Of a stretch of DNA of 42,640 nucleotides, positions 1 to 8,505 are shown piece after piece. The translations under genes were made by a program, and so were the position numbers. Source of the DNA: Amycolatopsis keratiniphila subsp. keratiniphila (GTDB taxonomy: Bacteria > Actinomycetota > Actinomycetes > Mycobacteriales > Pseudonocardiaceae); assembly GCF_001620365.2 (NCBI RefSeq), contig NZ_LQMT02000031.1, positions 1-42,640 on the forward strand, in the 5' to 3' direction. Numbering within the stretch: the stretch's first letter is position 1; each line of letters begins with the position of its first letter. The notes under the pieces were generated by a model. The model searched no databases, was not told the DNA's origin, and saw only the letters and a program-made list of their open reading frames with translations.

Positions 1-24
1 ACAACCAGTTGAGACCGCCGCGCC

Positions 25-47
25 TTCCCCGCATCGCATGCGGGGAA
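25..47 (-). terminator. Stem-loop downstream of the carbonic anhydrase gene
   Basis: TTCCCCGCAT (25-34) and ATGCGGGGAA (38-47) form a perfect 10-bp stem with a 3-nt loop. It lies just past the stop of the leftward carbonic anhydrase gene, so a terminator is the simplest reading. There is no clear U-tract. Confidence 0.55.
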
Positions 48-61
48 AGTCCCCTTCAGCT

Positions 62-553
62 CTACGCGACCTCAGACAACCGCCCCGTCTTCACGTCGTA
101 GACGAAGCCGCGCACGTTGTCGGTATGCGCCAGGAAGTCGCTGCGCCGCACACGCTGCACCGACCGGCGCACACTGTCCTCCACCACCCGGAACGCCTCG
201 ACCGACCACGTCGGGCGCAGCCCGCTGGCGGCTTCGAGCTCGTCCTTGAAGTCGTCTTCGGTGACCATGGACAGGCCGCAGTCGGTGTGCTGAACGATCA
301 GCACCTCACGCGTGCCGAGCTTCCGCTGGCTGAGTGCGAGCGAGCGGATCATGTCGTCGGTGACGACGCCGCCCGCGTTGCGCAGGATATGCGCCTCACC
401 CTGGATCAGGCCGAAGATCTCGAACACCCGGATACGGGCGTCCATGCAGGTCAGGATCGTCACGTGCAGCGATGGCCTCGGAGACGAGCGGTCACCAGGA
501 GTGACATCACCCAGCTCCTGGTTTCGCTTGAGCAGTACGTCGATTGAGGTCAC
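62..553 (-). CDS. Beta-class carbonic anhydrase
   Basis: A 163-aa cytoplasmic zinc enzyme that interconverts CO2 and bicarbonate. The beta-class zinc site is visible: C36-M-D38-A-R40 (Cys ligand plus the Asp-Arg dyad), then H89 and C92 in the HTDCGL motif. The length fits the short actinobacterial beta-carbonic anhydrases. A stem-loop follows the stop codon. The gene stands alone and runs leftward, 51 nt from the end of the LacI-type gene. Its closeness to a zinc importer is suggestive but not evidence of co-regulation, because no Zur-like box was seen in front of it. The family assignment is secure from the motifs; the exact paralogue name is not assigned. Confidence 0.93.
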   Translation of the reverse strand: MTSIDVLLKRNQELGDVTPGDRSSPRPSLHVTILTCMDARIRVFEIFGLIQGEAHILRNAGGVVTDDMIRSLALSQRKLGTREVLIVQHTDCGLSMVTEDDFKDELEAASGLRPTWSVEAFRVVEDSVRRSVQRVRRSDFLAHTDNVRGFVYDVKTGRLSEVA

Positions 554-604
554 GTGTTCATTGGAACCGACGCGCCGGGCGACGGCAACGCGGGTGGACG
601 CGGA

Positions 605-1705
605 TCACGGCCCGAACCAGCGTTCTTCGGCCGTCCGCGGCGGCGCGGACGTACGCCCGACGCGGAGTTCCGTCTGCAGGGTGATCACCTTCGGCCCGAC
701 CCGGTCGGCGGAGCTGAGCAGCAGCTTGCCCGCCGCCTTGCCCTTTTCGAGCACCGGCTGGTGGACCGTGGTGAGCCCGGAACGCTCGGCCTCGGTGATG
801 CCGTCGAACCCGGTGACCGTCAGATCCTGCGGCACCCGCAGCCCACGGCGCTCCGCCTCGGCCAGCGCGCCGAGGGCGAGGATGTCCGAAGTGCAGATCA
901 CGGCCGTGACCTGCGGATACGCGTCGAGCAGCTGGCGCGCGGCCGACGCGCCGTCGTCCACGGTGTGGTCGAAGCGCTCGACCACCGGCACGGTCGCCCA
1001 GTCGACCCCGGCCGCCGAGAACGCGGCGGCCAGCGCCTCCAGCCGGATCCGCTGGACGTGGAAGTGGGCGGCGCTCTGCCGCTGGATGGAGACGAAGTCG
1101 TCGTTGCGCTCGCGGGCCAGCCGCATGCACAGCACGCCGATCTGCCGGTGACCCAGCGAGATGAGGTGCTCGGCCATGGCGGTGACCGCGGCCGCGTCGT
1201 CCGGGCCGACCCGGTCGACGCCGTCCACGCGCGGCTGGTCGACGATCACCGTCGGCACCGGGCGCTCCAGCACGGCGCCCAGATGCGGGTCGTCGTCGGG
1301 CACCGAGTAGACGACGAAGCCGTCGACGCCGGCGCGGTGCACGGCCGCGACGTCCTCGCGGCCCGGGCTGGCCGGGACCAGGTGCAGGCCGACGCCCGCG
1401 TCCTCGCAGGCCAGCGCGAGCCCTTCGAGCACGCCGACGGCGGCGGGGTCGCGGAAGGCGTAGGAGAGGTTCTCGGTGAGCAAAAGACCGACAGCGCCGG
1501 CTTTGCGCGTCCGCAGTGAACGGGCCACCGGGTCCGGGCCCGGGTAGCCGAGGCGGCGCGCGGTCTCGAGGACGCGGCGGCGCAGCTCAGGCGACAGCTG
1601 GTCGGGTCGGTTGTAGGCGTTCGAGACGGTGGTCCTCGACACACCGAGCTCTGCGGCCAACGACGCCAGTGTCGCCTGCCTCCTGGTGCGGATAGGACGG
1701 CCCAT
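605..1705 (-). CDS. LacI-family transcriptional regulator
   Basis: A DNA-binding repressor-type protein of 366 aa from the ATG at 1705. The N-terminal helix-turn-helix is at residues ~12-32 (LASLAAELGVSRTTVSNAYN), followed by the hinge helix (LRRRVLETARRLGY) and a periplasmic-binding-protein-like sensor domain to the C-terminus. The frame stays open to 1846 and would add 47 residues that do not look like LacI. The ATG at 1705 puts the helix-turn-helix at the usual distance from the N-terminus and is preferred. A perfect 13-bp palindrome lies 6 nt ahead of this ATG, suggesting autoregulation and possibly a leaderless mRNA. The gene is divergent from the zinc importer, but its ligand cannot be read from the sequence. 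Sugar or nucleoside ligands are usual for the family. Confidence 0.88.
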   Translation of the reverse strand: MGRPIRTRRQATLASLAAELGVSRTTVSNAYNRPDQLSPELRRRVLETARRLGYPGPDPVARSLRTRKAGAVGLLLTENLSYAFRDPAAVGVLEGLALACEDAGVGLHLVPASPGREDVAAVHRAGVDGFVVYSVPDDDPHLGAVLERPVPTVIVDQPRVDGVDRVGPDDAAAVTAMAEHLISLGHRQIGVLCMRLARERNDDFVSIQRQSAAHFHVQRIRLEALAAAFSAAGVDWATVPVVERFDHTVDDGASAARQLLDAYPQVTAVICTSDILALGALAEAERRGLRVPQDLTVTGFDGITEAERSGLTTVHQPVLEKGKAAGKLLLSSADRVGPKVITLQTELRVGRTSAPPRTAEERWFGP

Positions 1706-1710
1706 CCGCA

Positions 1711-1723
1711 AACCGTAACGGTT
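1711..1723. promoter_or_regulatory. Palindromic operator candidate of the LacI-type regulator
   Basis: AACCGTAACGGTT reads as a perfect inverted repeat around its central base. It sits 6 nt upstream of the regulator's ATG. LacI-family operators are typically short palindromes with a central CG-rich core, so autorepression is plausible. This is inference from position and symmetry only. Confidence 0.5.
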
Positions 1724-1840
1724 CAGAACGTTTTGCAGAAGCATCACCCGACGTGTGGCAGGTCTCGATTCAGAGTGACCCTGGGTACAGCTCGTGCCTG
1801 GACGGGGAGCGCGGTCATCCGGATGGGGTACAGTTGAATC

Positions 1841-1858
1841 TGACAACGGTTTCCATTA
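1841..1858 (+). promoter_or_regulatory. Zur-like box upstream of znuA
   Basis: TGACAACGGTTTCCATTA is an imperfect inverted repeat of the TGAnAAnnnnTTnTCA type recognised by actinobacterial Zur (FurB) repressors. It lies 48 nt ahead of the znuA ATG, where it could block transcription under zinc sufficiency. The match is approximate and was made by eye. Confidence 0.5.
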
Positions 1859-1905
1859 CCCGGCATTGGGGACACCTGGCCTGGGCATCCGCAGGAGTGC
1901 AGTAA

Positions 1906-2838
1906 ATGAATTCCCGCCGTACTAAGAGTGTTTTCGCGGCCGTGTCGGCCCTGGCCGTCCTCGCGCTCGGCGCGACGGCTTGCGCGTCGAGCGACAAGGC
2001 GTCGACGGGCTCCGGTTCGCCGAACGCGTCCGCCGCGAACCCGGGTGGTGGCGAGAAGATCAAGGTCGTCGCCTCGACCGACGTCTGGGGCAGCGTCGTG
2101 ACCGCCGTCGGCGGCGACAAGGTCGAGGTCACCTCGATCATCCACGACCCCTCGGCCGACCCGCACTCCTACGAGACCACCGCGAGCGACGCCATCGCCG
2201 CGAAGAACGCGAAGCTGACGCTGTCCAACGGCGGCGGCTACGACGAGTTCTTCTCGAAGCTCGCCGACCAGGCCACCGGCGCGCAGAAGCTGGTCGCCGT
2301 CGACATCGCCGCGACCGGCAACGAGAACGAGCACGTCTGGTACAGCCTCCCCGGCGTCGAGAAGATCGCCGATCAGGTCGCCGCGAAGCTCGGCGAGATC
2401 CAGCCCGCCTCGAAGGACGCCTTCACCGCCAACGCGACCGCGTTCAAGGGCAAGACCCAGGAACTGCTGAAGAAGGTTTCGGGCCTGGGCGCTTCGAACG
2501 CGAAGGTCGTCGCCACCGAGCCGGTCGCGCACTACCTGCTCGACAGCGCGAAGGTCACCGACGCGACGCCGCCCGCCTTCGCCGAGGCCGTGGAAGCGGA
2601 GCAGGACGTGCCCGCCGCCGCGCTCAACGAGGTCAAGCAGCTGATCTCCGGCAAGCAGATCAAGGCCCTGATCAACAACGCGCAGACCACCACCCCGGTC
2701 ACCCAGCAGGTCGTCGGCGACGCCAAGACCGCCGGCATCGCGGTCGTCGACGTCACCGAAACGCTCCCGCAGGGTGTGACCGACTACATTGCATGGATGA
2801 CCAAGGAAGTGGACGCGCTGGCCGGAGCACTGAAGTAG
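1906..2838 (+). CDS. znuA: Zinc/metal ABC transporter substrate-binding lipoprotein (ZnuA-like)
   Basis: A 310-aa extracytoplasmic metal-binding lipoprotein that delivers Zn2+ (or Mn2+) to the ZnuB permease. The N-terminus has basic residues, a hydrophobic segment and a lipobox-like end, LGATAC, with C26 as the lipidation site. A Ser/Gly/Asn-rich linker (27-48) precedes the cluster A-I fold. Candidate ligands are H87 (in DPHSYE) and H143 (in NEHVWY). At the third position of the family, where a His is usual, the sequence reads TEPVAHY (E205, H209), so the site may differ from classical ZnuA. An AGGAG at ~1892-1896 supports the ATG. It is the first gene of a three-gene operon behind a Zur-like box, and its stop overlaps the znuC start by one base. 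Confidence 0.88.
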   Translation: MNSRRTKSVFAAVSALAVLALGATACASSDKASTGSGSPNASAANPGGGEKIKVVASTDVWGSVVTAVGGDKVEVTSIIHDPSADPHSYETTASDAIAAKNAKLTLSNGGGYDEFFSKLADQATGAQKLVAVDIAATGNENEHVWYSLPGVEKIADQVAAKLGEIQPASKDAFTANATAFKGKTQELLKKVSGLGASNAKVVATEPVAHYLLDSAKVTDATPPAFAEAVEAEQDVPAAALNEVKQLISGKQIKALINNAQTTTPVTQQVVGDAKTAGIAVVDVTETLPQGVTDYIAWMTKEVDALAGALK

Positions 2839-3671
2839 TGACCTCCGTACCCGCCGAAGCCCGCCCCGCGGTCCGTGTCCGCGGGGCGAGCCTCGCGTTC
2901 GGCACCCGGACCCTCTGGTCCGGGCTCGACCTCGACGTCGAACCCGGCGAGTTCCTCGCGATCCTCGGGCCCAACGGCTCCGGGAAGAGCAGCCTGCTCA
3001 AGGTGCTGCTCGGTCAGCAGGGGCTGCCCGAGGGCACGGTCGAGATCGCGGGGCGCCGCCCCGGCGGGACCAACCGGCGGATCGGCTACATCCCGCAGCA
3101 GCGCGCCCTCGACGAGGGCCTGACGATGCGCGGGGTGGACCTGGTCGGCCTCGGCCTGGACGGGCACCGGTGGGGCACCGGGCTCTTCGGGATTTCGAAA
3201 CGGCGTCAGCTGGTGGCGAAGGCGATCCAGTCCGTCGGCGCCCAGGCGTACGCGAAGCAGCCGGTCGGGCGGCTTTCCGGCGGTGAGCAGCAGCGGCTCC
3301 GCGTCGCGCAGTCGCTGGTCGGCGACCCCGAAGTCCTGCTGTGCGACGAGCCGCTGCTCTCCCTCGACCTCGCGCACCAGCGCGCGGTCAGCGAGCTGAT
3401 CGACGAGCGGCGGGCCTCGGCGGGCACGGCCGTCCTGTTCGTCACCCACGAGATCAACCCGATCCTGTCCTATGTGGACCGCGTGCTCTATCTGGTGAAC
3501 GGCCAGTTCCGGGTCGGCAAGCCGGACGAGGTGATGAACTCGGAGACGCTGTCCGAGCTGTACGGGACGCGGATCGAGGTGCTCAAGGTCGGCGGGCAGA
3601 TCCACGTCGCCGGGGCGCAGAGCGCGCTGTGCGAGGACGAACCCCACCACATCGACGAACAGGCCAGCTAG
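2838..3671 (+). CDS. znuC: Zinc ABC transporter ATP-binding protein (ZnuC-like)
   Basis: A 277-aa cytoplasmic ATPase that powers metal import through ZnuB. Visible motifs are Walker A GPNGSGKSS (residues ~44-52), the ABC signature LSGGEQQR, Walker B VLLCDEP and the switch His in VTHE. The GTG start shares its G with the last base of the znuA TAG, which implies translational coupling. The reading frame is open far upstream, but that part is a shadow of znuA. A His- and acid-rich C-terminal tail (CEDEPHHIDEQ) could bind metal, which is an inference. Subunit order A-C-B matches zinc/manganese ABC importers. Confidence 0.9.
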   Translation: MTSVPAEARPAVRVRGASLAFGTRTLWSGLDLDVEPGEFLAILGPNGSGKSSLLKVLLGQQGLPEGTVEIAGRRPGGTNRRIGYIPQQRALDEGLTMRGVDLVGLGLDGHRWGTGLFGISKRRQLVAKAIQSVGAQAYAKQPVGRLSGGEQQRLRVAQSLVGDPEVLLCDEPLLSLDLAHQRAVSELIDERRASAGTAVLFVTHEINPILSYVDRVLYLVNGQFRVGKPDEVMNSETLSELYGTRIEVLKVGGQIHVAGAQSALCEDEPHHIDEQAS

Positions 3672-3675
3672 CACC

Positions 3676-4557
3676 GTGGACAAGATGTTCGACTTCGCCC
3701 TGACCGGCGAACTCCTCGGCCTCGACTTCGTGCAGACGGCTTTGCTCGCGGCCGCCGTCCTCGGCCTGGTGGCCGGCGTGCTCGGCCCGCTGGTGGTCAT
3801 GCGGCGGATGTCGTTCGCCGTGCACGGCACCGCCGAACTGGCCTTCACCGGTGCCGCGGGCGCGCTGCTGCTGGGTGTCGGCGTCGAACTCGGCGGCCTC
3901 GCGGGCGCGGTCATCGCCGCCCTGCTGATCGGGCTCCTCGGCGGCCGCGAGTCCGAACGCGACTCCGTGATCGGCGTGATCCTCGCCTTCGGCCTCGGCA
4001 TGGGCGTCCTGCTGCTGTCGTTCTACGAAGGCCGCAGCGCCAACAAGTTCGGCATCCTCGTCGGGCAGATCATCACCATCGACTCGACCAACCTGAACCT
4101 GCTCGTCGGCGCGTCGGTCGTGGTGCTGGTGGTGCTCGCGGTGATCTACCGGCCGCTGCTGTTCGCCACGGTCGACCCGGCGGTCGCGACGGCACGCGGT
4201 GTGCCGGTGCGGCTGCTTTCGCTGATCTTCGCGGTGCTGGTCGGGATTTCGAGCGCGCTGGGCGTGCAGATCGTCGGCGCGCTGCTGGTGGTCTCACTGA
4301 TGGTGACCCCGGCCGCGGCGGCCGCGCGGGTCACGGCGAGCCCGTGGAAGGCGACCGTGCTGTCGATCGTGTTCGCGGAGATCGCCGCGCTCGGCGGGAT
4401 CATTCTTTCGTTGGCGCCCGGGAAGCCGGTGAGCGCGTTCGTCACCACGATCTCGTTCGTGATCTACCTGGTCTGCCGTCTCATCGCGTGGCTGCGCGGG
4501 CGTTCTTCACGGATTCGCGTCGAGCCGACCGCGACCGCGCAGCCCGCCCTGCGCTAG
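3676..4557 (+). CDS. znuB: Zinc ABC transporter permease (ZnuB-like, ABC-3 family)
   Basis: A 293-aa integral membrane permease with repeated long hydrophobic segments across its whole length, as in the ABC-3 metal permease family. Recognisable family stretches include LGLVAGVLGPLVVMRRMSF near the N-terminus, followed by a histidine-containing H-G-T-A-E-L-A, and LLVVSLMVTPAAAA near residue ~205. The GTG start lies 4 nt after the znuC stop, so it is the last gene of the znuACB operon. The 3' end overlaps the convergent SGNH-protein gene by 4 nt. Metal specificity (Zn rather than Mn) is inferred from the Zur-like box, not from residues. Confidence 0.9.
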   Translation: MDKMFDFALTGELLGLDFVQTALLAAAVLGLVAGVLGPLVVMRRMSFAVHGTAELAFTGAAGALLLGVGVELGGLAGAVIAALLIGLLGGRESERDSVIGVILAFGLGMGVLLLSFYEGRSANKFGILVGQIITIDSTNLNLLVGASVVVLVVLAVIYRPLLFATVDPAVATARGVPVRLLSLIFAVLVGISSALGVQIVGALLVVSLMVTPAAAAARVTASPWKATVLSIVFAEIAALGGIILSLAPGKPVSAFVTTISFVIYLVCRLIAWLRGRSSRIRVEPTATAQPALR

Positions 4558-5867
4558 CGGATCGGGTTCTCGGCGAGCGCCTTCTTGAGCGGTTCGAGGA
4601 AGTTCGGGTCGATGAAGGCGAGCTGACCGCCGGCCACACTGCGCTCCACCGCCTCGACGACCACGACGTTCGCGTTCACGAAAGCGTCGACGGCTTCGGC
4701 CTGCGACGTCTTCTGCGTGAAGTGCGCCAGCATCGTCAGGTTCGTGAACGCGCCCGAGAGATACCGCGAAGACGCCTTCGTGAACGAGTCGCCGTAGATC
4801 AGGATCTTGTCGTCCACGGTCCCGATCAGCGGGCTCGCCGTGCGGTAGACGGGCCGGTCGATGTCGCCGTTCGGCTCGCCCGCGCGCTCGACGACGCCGT
4901 CCGGGCGGAGGCTGTACAGCGTGTTCGTCTTCGTGCCCTGCTTGCTGATCAGCGGCGGCAGGTCGGCGACGGTGTCGTACTGGCCGACGGGAACGCTGAC
5001 CCAGGTCTGTGTGACCCCCGGCTTGATCGCGTTCGCGATGGCGCGCGTCATCACCAGGGCGCCCTCGTCGGCCCAGTGCGTGTCGTTCGGCGGGTAGATC
5101 GGATGCTGCACGCGGCCCTCGGACGCGCGGAGTTCGGGCCGCAGGTCGATCGCGCGCGCGTCCTTGAGCATCCGGTGCCAGGTGGACGCCTCGGCCGCGC
5201 GCGAGCAGTCCTTGCCGGGGTAGGTGTCCGGCAGGAACTGCGGCACCATCGTCGACTTGTCCGGTGCGATGACGAACTCGAACCGGCGCCCGGACTGCTC
5301 GACCGCACGCCGGAGCTCGTTGATCTTGGCGATGGTCTCGGGCAGCGGACGGGACGGATCGCATTTCGCGTCGGCGTCGTAGCCGTAGTACAGCCAGCCG
5401 TCGCGGCCCTGCACGACACGGCGGTAGCCGGACGCGGCGTTCGGCGTCGGCCCCTGGGTGGGCGCGGTCTTGGACGGCGACGGTGCGGGCGGCGCGGGGA
5501 TCGGGCCCGCCTGCTGCTGCGGTGGCGGCTGGTCGAGCGGGGCGCCCTCGCCGAAGACGCCGCGGCTGATCGCGTCGGCGGCGGCGATCGCGCCCGGCCG
5601 GAACGACAGCTGGTCGATCGCCCAGGCCGGCATGTCGGTGAAGAAACCCCAGCCCCGGTCCAGCCCGGGGAAGCTCGCGAGCTTGTGGTTCTCGATCTCG
5701 CCCGGCCGGACGCCGAACACCCAGAGCAGCGCGGGCGTGGTGAAGAACAGGAGCGCGCTGATCAGCGCGGTCAGCTGCCTGCCACCGTGGCGGGGACGGT
5801 GCAACGCGTGCTCGCGCGGAAGCCACGCCTCGTGGACGGCTGGCAGCTGCTGGGGTTCGGACGCCAC
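4554..5867 (-). CDS. Membrane-anchored AlgJ/AlgX-like SGNH acyltransferase or hydrolase
   Basis: A 437-aa protein from the GTG at 5867. It has a short cytoplasmic N-terminus, one transmembrane helix (~32-52) and an extracytoplasmic domain reached through a Pro/Gln-rich linker (~112-145). The domain has the features of the AlgJ/AlgX/PatB group: a GRDGWLYYG opening motif, the Asp-His pair in NDTHW (D262, H264) and the nucleophile Ser in IYGDSF (S361). Such proteins complete O-acetylation of extracellular polysaccharides with an MBOAT partner. The only MBOAT in the window is ~22 kb away at 27787-29220, so partnership is speculative. The start is uncertain: an in-frame GTG at 5915 adds 16 residues, and the GGAGG ahead of 5867 is only 1 nt from the codon. 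Confidence 0.78.
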   Translation of the reverse strand: MASEPQQLPAVHEAWLPREHALHRPRHGGRQLTALISALLFFTTPALLWVFGVRPGEIENHKLASFPGLDRGWGFFTDMPAWAIDQLSFRPGAIAAADAISRGVFGEGAPLDQPPPQQQAGPIPAPPAPSPSKTAPTQGPTPNAASGYRRVVQGRDGWLYYGYDADAKCDPSRPLPETIAKINELRRAVEQSGRRFEFVIAPDKSTMVPQFLPDTYPGKDCSRAAEASTWHRMLKDARAIDLRPELRASEGRVQHPIYPPNDTHWADEGALVMTRAIANAIKPGVTQTWVSVPVGQYDTVADLPPLISKQGTKTNTLYSLRPDGVVERAGEPNGDIDRPVYRTASPLIGTVDDKILIYGDSFTKASSRYLSGAFTNLTMLAHFTQKTSQAEAVDAFVNANVVVVEAVERSVAGGQLAFIDPNFLEPLKKALAENPIR

Positions 5868-5954
5868 CCCTCCACCGTAATCACCCCGTGTCTCCCGCAG
5901 GTGAGAACGCCTCACTTCCGCGCCCCGGATCGCGTTTAGCCCGCTAAACGCAGG

Positions 5955-7178
5955 TCAGTGCAGCATCAGCAGGACCTGCAGCTCACCGACCAGGAAGCCG
6001 ATGAGCCCGCCCACCGCGATGAGCTTCCATTCGTCCTGCCGGAACGCGGGCCTCAGCAGCCCCTCGAACTCCAGCGGCGTCAGCCCGAGCATCCGCCGTT
6101 CGACGATCTTCGCGACGTCCATCGCCTCGGTCAGGTAACCCTCGGCGTACCGGATCGTCGGTGGCAGCCGCTCCAGCGCCTTCCGCGCCGCCGCCTGCTT
6201 GATCTCCTGCAGCCGCTCCCCGCCGACGGCCATCGCGACCATCGGCTTCGCGACACTCGCCTGCTCGTCGACGGCCTGCGCCACCAGCCGCTCGACCAGC
6301 GCGTACAGCCGATCCGATCGAGGCCCGCGCAGGACGGCGTCGAGCAGGTTCGGCACGGTGAGGATCTCGTTCGCGATCATCTCGCCGTACTGATGCGCGA
6401 CCTCGGCCCGCCGCCGCTGGAACTTGCCCTGAAGGATCACCCGGCCGACCCGCACCGGCTCGCGCGGCACGAAGATCAGCTTGATCGCCAGCCAGTCGGT
6501 GAACAGCCCGATGCAGCCACCGAAGATCGGCAGCACCCACGGCTCCTTCGTCAGCGCCCAGACGAACGCCTGCACGATGCCGAGCCCGAAGCCGAAGTAG
6601 ATCCCCGTGCGCGCGATGAACGCCATCTCCGGCCGCGACGTCTCGCGGATCAGCCGGACGAGCAGCTTCTTGTCCCTGGTGAGCCGCTGGACGGTCATGT
6701 GCTGGAAGTCGAGCACCTCGTCGAGGTTCTCGGTCATCTCCGCCATGAACTCGCGCACCAGCCGCGGCGTCGACGCCTGGACCTGCTTGATCAGCAGCTC
6801 CTGCGCCATCGTCGGCATGACCTCCCAGAGCCTGGGATGGTGCTTTTCGAGCACTTCGCGGGCGACCTCGTCCACGGCCCGCAGCAGTGGCTGCTCGATC
6901 TCGCGCGTGATGATCGCCGGATCGATCCGGCGGAAGACCTCCTTGACGTCCAGCAGATTCGACGTCAGCAGCTCGGTCGCGACGGCGGCCATCCGCCCGC
7001 CGTGTTTGGGCACCACGCCCTGCCAGCCGAGGAAGGGTTTGATCCCGACGAACTCGAGCGGTTTGAACATCATCTCGATGGCGACGCGTTTGGTGACGTA
7101 GCCGATCAGCGCGGCGACGAACGGGATCGCGGCGTACAGCCACCAGTGCCGGGCGAGGTCGTCCAGGACGGCGTCCAC
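5955..7178 (-). CDS. DUF445 family membrane protein, copy 1
   Basis: A 407-aa protein of the DUF445 (YheB/UPF0754-like) family, whose biochemical role is not established. A hydrophobic segment at ~14-30 runs into the signature GYVTKRVAIEMMF. A second membrane region at ~190-240 carries FTDWLAIKLIF, and a third lies at the extreme C-terminus (GGLIGFLVGELQVLLML). The segments between are helical and charged. The GTG start has GGAGG five bases upstream. It is the last of three tandem paralogues transcribed leftward with ~50-nt gaps. It shares a 66-nt identical stretch with copy 2 (7059-7124 versus 8336-8401) but is otherwise the most divergent of the three. Confidence 0.9.
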   Translation of the reverse strand: MDAVLDDLARHWWLYAAIPFVAALIGYVTKRVAIEMMFKPLEFVGIKPFLGWQGVVPKHGGRMAAVATELLTSNLLDVKEVFRRIDPAIITREIEQPLLRAVDEVAREVLEKHHPRLWEVMPTMAQELLIKQVQASTPRLVREFMAEMTENLDEVLDFQHMTVQRLTRDKKLLVRLIRETSRPEMAFIARTGIYFGFGLGIVQAFVWALTKEPWVLPIFGGCIGLFTDWLAIKLIFVPREPVRVGRVILQGKFQRRRAEVAHQYGEMIANEILTVPNLLDAVLRGPRSDRLYALVERLVAQAVDEQASVAKPMVAMAVGGERLQEIKQAAARKALERLPPTIRYAEGYLTEAMDVAKIVERRMLGLTPLEFEGLLRPAFRQDEWKLIAVGGLIGFLVGELQVLLMLH

Positions 7179-7228
7179 ACGACCTCCTCGCTTCGCTCAG
7201 GGAAGGGGGAAACCGTATCGGTTGGCCT

Positions 7229-8455
7229 TCAGTGAAGCAGTAGAAGCACCTGAAGTTCACCGACAAGGCCGCCGATCACCGCGCCGACGGCGATCAGTTT
7301 CCACTCGTCCTGCCGGAACGCGGGGCGCAGCAGCTGCTCGAATTCGAGCGGGTTCAGCCGCCGCATTCTGTCCACAATGGTGTTCCGGACGTCGAGCGCG
7401 TTGACCGCGTAGCTCTCGGCGTGGCGGATCGTCTCCGGGATCCGCGCCGCCGCCTTCGCGGCCGCCGTCTGCTTCATCTCCTGGAACCGCCTGCTCCCGA
7501 CGGCCATCGCGACGAACGGCTTCACGACACTCGCCTGCGCGTCGATCGTCCGCTGCACCTCGCGCGTGATCATCGAGAACAGCTTGTCCGACTTCGGCCC
7601 GCTCAGCACGGCTTCGAGCAGGTTCGGGATGGTGATGATCTCGCGCGCGATCATGTCGCCGTAGTCGGCGGAGACCTGGTCCTTGCGCTTCTGGAACACA
7701 CCTTGCCAGGTGTAGAAGCCGAAGAACCGTTTCGGCTCGCGCGGCAGGAAGATCATCTTCAGGGCGATCCAGTCGGTGAACCAGCCGATGCCGATACCGA
7801 ACAGCGGCAGCACGATCGGGGACTTCGTCAGCGCCCACACCAGCAACTGCACGCAGCCGAGGGAGAACCCGAACACGATCCCCGACCGCGCGATGAACCG
7901 CATCTCCGGCCGCGAGATGTCGCGGATCAGCCGGTTCAGCAAGGCCTTGTCGCGCACCAGGTTCGTCACGACCATGTGCTTGAGGTCGAGGACGTCCTCG
8001 ATGTTCTCCGAGATCTCGCCCATGATCTTCGTGATCGCCCGCGGAGCCTCCGCCTGCACGCGTTTGAGCAGCAGTTGCTGGGCGGTGTTCGGCAGTACTT
8101 CCCAAAGTCTGGGCTGGTACTGCTCCATCACCTCGCGGGTGACGTCCTCGACGATCCGCAGAAGCGGTTGCTCGATCTCCTTCGCCACCTGGGCCGGGTC
8201 GAGCCTGGCGAAGATCTCCTTCGGGTCGACGAGGTTGTTCGTCAGCATCTCGGTGGCGGTGGCCGCCATCCGCTCCGCGTTCGCCGGCAGCACCCCTTGC
8301 CAGCCGAGGAACGGTTTGACGCCGACGAATTCCACCGGTTTGAACATCATCTCGATGGCGACGCGTTTGGTGACGTAGCCGATCAGCGCGGCGACGAACG
8401 GCATGGTGACGTACACCGGCCAGTGCTCGCCGAGATCGGCGATGACGGCGTCCAC
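7229..8455 (-). CDS. DUF445 family membrane protein, copy 2
   Basis: A 408-aa paralogue with the same architecture: N-terminal membrane segment with GYVTKRVAIEMMF, central membrane region with WFTDWIALKMIF, and the C-terminal tail GAVIGGLVGELQVLLLLH. Over the C-terminal half (VQRTIDAQAS, DALDVRNTIV, the tail) it resembles copy 3 more than copy 1. The 5' coding region instead contains 66 nt identical to copy 1, a mosaic that suggests recombination between copies. The start is GTG at 8455 with GGGAGG upstream. It is the middle gene of the tandem triplet. Molecular function is unknown; a structural or envelope-associated role is only a guess. Confidence 0.9.
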   Translation of the reverse strand: MDAVIADLGEHWPVYVTMPFVAALIGYVTKRVAIEMMFKPVEFVGVKPFLGWQGVLPANAERMAATATEMLTNNLVDPKEIFARLDPAQVAKEIEQPLLRIVEDVTREVMEQYQPRLWEVLPNTAQQLLLKRVQAEAPRAITKIMGEISENIEDVLDLKHMVVTNLVRDKALLNRLIRDISRPEMRFIARSGIVFGFSLGCVQLLVWALTKSPIVLPLFGIGIGWFTDWIALKMIFLPREPKRFFGFYTWQGVFQKRKDQVSADYGDMIAREIITIPNLLEAVLSGPKSDKLFSMITREVQRTIDAQASVVKPFVAMAVGSRRFQEMKQTAAAKAAARIPETIRHAESYAVNALDVRNTIVDRMRRLNPLEFEQLLRPAFRQDEWKLIAVGAVIGGLVGELQVLLLLH

Positions 8456-8505
8456 TTCCGAGCCCCTCCCGCGTCTTGCTTGAAGGGCAACCTAGCCGCC
8501 TGTCC

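Noticed and set aside
5958..7235. Rightward 425-codon frame across DUF445 copy 1
   Set aside because: It is an antisense shadow of a clearly real gene, with a composition dominated by Arg, Asp, Gln and His and no start signal.
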